Shown: positions 61,941 to 64,000 of the stretch, one piece after another
Layout: the number at the start of each line of letters is the position of its first letter
Position numbering within the stretch: the first letter of the stretch is position 1
Assembly (NCBI RefSeq): GCF_003363715.1
Contig: NZ_QREV01000012.1
Coordinates: 1 to 64,000 of the forward strand
Direction: 5' to 3'
Origin: Parabacteroides acidifaciens
GTDB lineage: Bacteria > Bacteroidota > Bacteroidia > Bacteroidales > Tannerellaceae
DNA length: 64,000 bases
Translations under genes and position numbers: made by a program
Notes under the pieces: generated by a model
The model's database searches: none
Told to the model about the DNA's origin: nothing
What the model saw: the letters and a program-made list of their open reading frames with translations, nothing else

Positions 61941-64000
61941 CTATCAGATAGGAGTCTATGCATCTGTGTACGCTCATTATTGTCCTCATAATTTATATAT
62001 TGTCGAGAAACTGAACTTTTTTCAGTAATTTTGTGAAGCAACGAACCAGGATGATTAAAGATGAAACGATAAAAGTCATCGTTGACATAATAAAACTTCT
62101 TGTATGTAAGTTCCAGGTTTATCATATTGCCAAAAATCGACATGATGTCAAAGAGGTAATAGCCGGTAGTAGGATAAAATGTTCTATAATGGCATGCTTC
62201 AACATTATGACGCAAGAAATCCAACGTTCTCACTAAACTGATCGAATCCTTTGTTTCTGCTTTCTTTTGCGGCACGGCACATTTCGTGGTAAGAATGAAA
62301 AACTCAGCTGTATTAAGTCTTATGTTGAATTCCTTTATTTTCTTATTCTCTTCATCTGTCTTATTCTTTTTTTTCTCTAAATCCTCTATTTCTTTAAAAC
62401 CGCCCCTTAACTCAGATAAAAAGCCGTTTAGTTCTTTACCACTGATGATTCTTATATCATAAGCGACTTCTTTTGAGGGTTTAGGAATAAAATCTCCCGG
62501 ACAATAAGTGAAATAGCTGCCTCCTGTAAGAAGTTGCAATTTATTTGAGTGATCAAATCTCCTATCTACAATAGTGAGTCCTTTTTCTTCATCGTTAGTT
62601 TTAGGATAGACCATTCCTTCAAGTTCAGTAACTTGGTCGTATTCTTCATAAAGTTTTATTGAATAGAGACTTTTAAGAAAAAAGAGAAGCGCATTATCGT
62701 TTTCGCTCAAGACTTCACGCTCAAGTATAGAAAACAGATAAAAGAGGTCCCCCGCAGTAACATTATAACCAAAATTGTCAGTAGCACATATGCTTTTAAG
62801 CATTATGGTTTGTGGGGTGGTATCAACCTTAGAGGATTCTGATTTTGAATCAGAAATATTAGCTTCAGTATCCCTTATTTGATAATCATCCTCTGTCTGT
62901 TCGTGATAATCTTTTTTCAGTTGTTCCTCAAACCTTTTTGAGAGAATCGCGATTACTTCCTTGTTAAACGAAGTTCCGTAATCAAAAGTCACAAGACTAT
63001 CAAGTTTGTTTTGTGTATTAATGTCAAATCGTTTTTTCCAAACTGTGAACAAATAGAGCTTGAACATATTCTTGTTTGTCTCCAAAGCATGCTTTTTTGT
63101 CGGTTCCCTTGAATCTGGAATTTCTTCCATTGCAGCGAGTAAAGCGATGAGGTTAAACAAGTCTCGAAGATTGTTCGGAACAATCGGAGATATGCTATCA
63201 GCCGGATTATAAAAAAGGTAACGAGTCCTATTGTATATTAATTCAAGTACTCCCTTTTTCATACTCTCCATCGTCATGATACCACCATTGCTTGTTGGCA
63301 ACTCCAATTTAACTTCAGCAAGGCTGTAGGCTTTAGGCATCTCCACACGGCTGTTCACTGGAACCAACTTGTTGATATATTTTTTTGCCATTTCGGCTAT
63401 CTCGTCAGAGTTGAATCCATTTGAATCTGAGGCTTTTCCTATATTAGGATTTTTTATTGTTGCCGCGAAAGCATTTTCCACCACATACTGCAACTGCTCT
63501 ATTTTCAGACTGAGGAACACCACACATTGCGGTACGCACAGATACTTTCTGATTTGTTCACACATCCTGTATGCATGGGCGATATTCAGGTCGATGTCAT
63601 CTATGGGGACAATCAAAATGTCAGCCCCCATAAAGTTTAGATACTCTTTTACCAATTCGGTAATCTGATCGCGTAATGTAATACCTGTGGCAAGTACCGC
63701 CAACCTATGCAAGTCGTTCATCGAGTCTATATCATCTTTTTGCAGGGTCAAAAGGGATGCATTCACTCTCGAAAAAGCTTCCAGCAGCTTGTTCTTTTTT
63801 CCATAATCAACCTTGCATTCTTCCTGCTTCCGACGATAGCTATTATATAATTTCCCGATAGTAATTTGAAGAATGTTGTGCGAGTCATCGAAAAAAGAAG
63901 GGTCAGTAACTTCTACGACTGAACATTTGGTATTAGCAAGATCCTTGCATCCTATTTTATCCACATACGAATATGCGTCAGATTTCTCTTTAACCTGTTC
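61835..64000 (-). CDS. rdrA: RdrA-like ATPase of a RADAR-type system (5' end outside the window)
   Basis: At least 722 codons are open to the window edge, so the start and the Walker A motif lie beyond 64000. The Walker B strand is GADILIVPIDDIDLN (the double aspartate near 63601), followed by AHAYRMCEQIRKYL, a typical STAND/AAA-like arrangement in which the next strand, CVPQCVVFLSL, carries sensor residues. Downstream parts have no clear family motif. RdrA partners RdrB in RADAR defence. The visible reading frame ends in VRVFLIQYSI at 61835, which looks out of frame; see the overlapping open frame 61494-61940. The downstream rdrB starts after a 56-bp gap. Confidence 0.75.
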   Translation of the reverse strand, partial: EQVKEKSDAYSYVDKIGCKDLANTKCSVVEVTDPSFFDDSHNILQITIGKLYNSYRRKQEECKVDYGKKNKLLEAFSRVNASLLTLQKDDIDSMNDLHRLAVLATGITLRDQITELVKEYLNFMGADILIVPIDDIDLNIAHAYRMCEQIRKYLCVPQCVVFLSLKIEQLQYVVENAFAATIKNPNIGKASDSNGFNSDEIAEMAKKYINKLVPVNSRVEMPKAYSLAEVKLELPTSNGGIMTMESMKKGVLELIYNRTRYLFYNPADSISPIVPNNLRDLFNLIALLAAMEEIPDSREPTKKHALETNKNMFKLYLFTVWKKRFDINTQNKLDSLVTFDYGTSFNKEVIAILSKRFEEQLKKDYHEQTEDDYQIRDTEANISDSKSESSKVDTTPQTIMLKSICATDNFGYNVTAGDLFYLFSILEREVLSENDNALLFFLKSLYSIKLYEEYDQVTELEGMVYPKTNDEEKGLTIVDRRFDHSNKLQLLTGGSYFTYCPGDFIPKPSKEVAYDIRIISGKELNGFLSELRGGFKEIEDLEKKKNKTDEENKKIKEFNIRLNTAEFFILTTKCAVPQKKAETKDSISLVRTLDFLRHNVEACHYRTFYPTTGYYLFDIMSIFGNMINLELTYKKFYYVNDDFYRFIFNHPGSLLHKITEKSSVSRQYINYEDNNERTQMHRLLSDSIIRNAEVLTSVRVTLMKRRIFGVNVRVFLIQYSI

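Larger units (their letters stand above)
57651..64000. mobile_element. Mobile-element-like region with defence cassette
   Basis: From about 57.65 kb the gene content changes to small excisionase-type and regulatory genes, a broken methylase/helicase, and an A/T-rich two-gene defence system. These are typical cargo of Bacteroidales conjugative elements. No integrase or attachment repeat is visible, and the right end lies outside the window, so the limits are uncertain. Confidence 0.5.

Overview
The window reads as a chromosome segment of a gut Bacteroidales bacterium, most likely Parabacteroides. The pointers are Bacteroidetes-type promoters (TTTG or TTG, then TAnnTTTG), the near absence of Shine-Dalgarno sequences, an anaerobic sulfatase-maturase-type radical SAM protein, a DUF3737/PatB pair, and conjugative-transposon-style genes at the right end. 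The genus is inferred from overall gene content, not from a marker gene.

Layout. (1) 1-20.1 kb is an exopolysaccharide/capsule locus made of two convergent operons. The plus-strand operon (1773-8377) holds a UDP-xylose synthase, a GT2, an asparagine-synthetase-like enzyme, a flippase and a pyruvyl transferase. The minus-strand operon (19796 down to 8453) starts with a lone receiver protein and continues with an initiating sugar transferase that carries a pseudo-receiver domain, a short TolC-like protein, a Wzz/Wzc-like protein with a degenerate kinase domain, a polymerase, four glycosyltransferases and a phosphoribosyltransferase-HAD fusion. Its leader contains a promoter followed by a terminator-like hairpin. 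(2) 20.1-32.3 kb carries metabolic and housekeeping genes: a YhcH-family protein, CopA with a small metal-binding partner, a PAQR/hemolysin III protein, a TldD/TldE pair, a radical SAM maturase, an amidase, an Fpg-like protein, a PatB-type lyase and DUF3737. (3) 33-45.6 kb is anaerobic amino-acid and carbon metabolism: a HypD-type glycyl radical dehydratase and its activase behind an attenuator-like leader, then an aspartate:alanine antiporter with aspartate 4-decarboxylase, then aconitase, isocitrate dehydrogenase and citrate synthase, which together make 2-oxoglutarate. (4) 45.8-57.3 kb holds a LytTR response regulator with one normal and one apparently dead LytS-type kinase, an outer-membrane-type protein, a thioredoxin-like lipoprotein, GtrA, YbaK, Tex, a PAS histidine kinase and an ABC importer with fused permease and ATPase. 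(5) 57.6-64 kb looks like mobile-element DNA: two small regulatory-type genes, a truncated methylase/helicase remnant, and, fused directly onto that remnant, a RADAR-like defence cassette (rdrB deaminase and rdrA ATPase, the latter running off the window).

Non-coding structure is unusually rich. A 309-bp repeat with two nested conserved hairpins occurs at 1-309 and 32698-33006. A palindromic MITE-like repeat occurs at 23.9 kb and, inverted, at 45.6 kb. Six near-identical palindromes lie exactly 42 bp apart just upstream of gltA. Attenuator-like hairpins sit in the leaders of hypD and of the polysaccharide operon.

The best candidates for new biology are the RADAR-like cassette with an out-of-frame RdrA C-terminus, the phased palindrome array before gltA, the leader-peptide/terminator arrangement before hypD, and the kinase/pseudokinase LytS pair.
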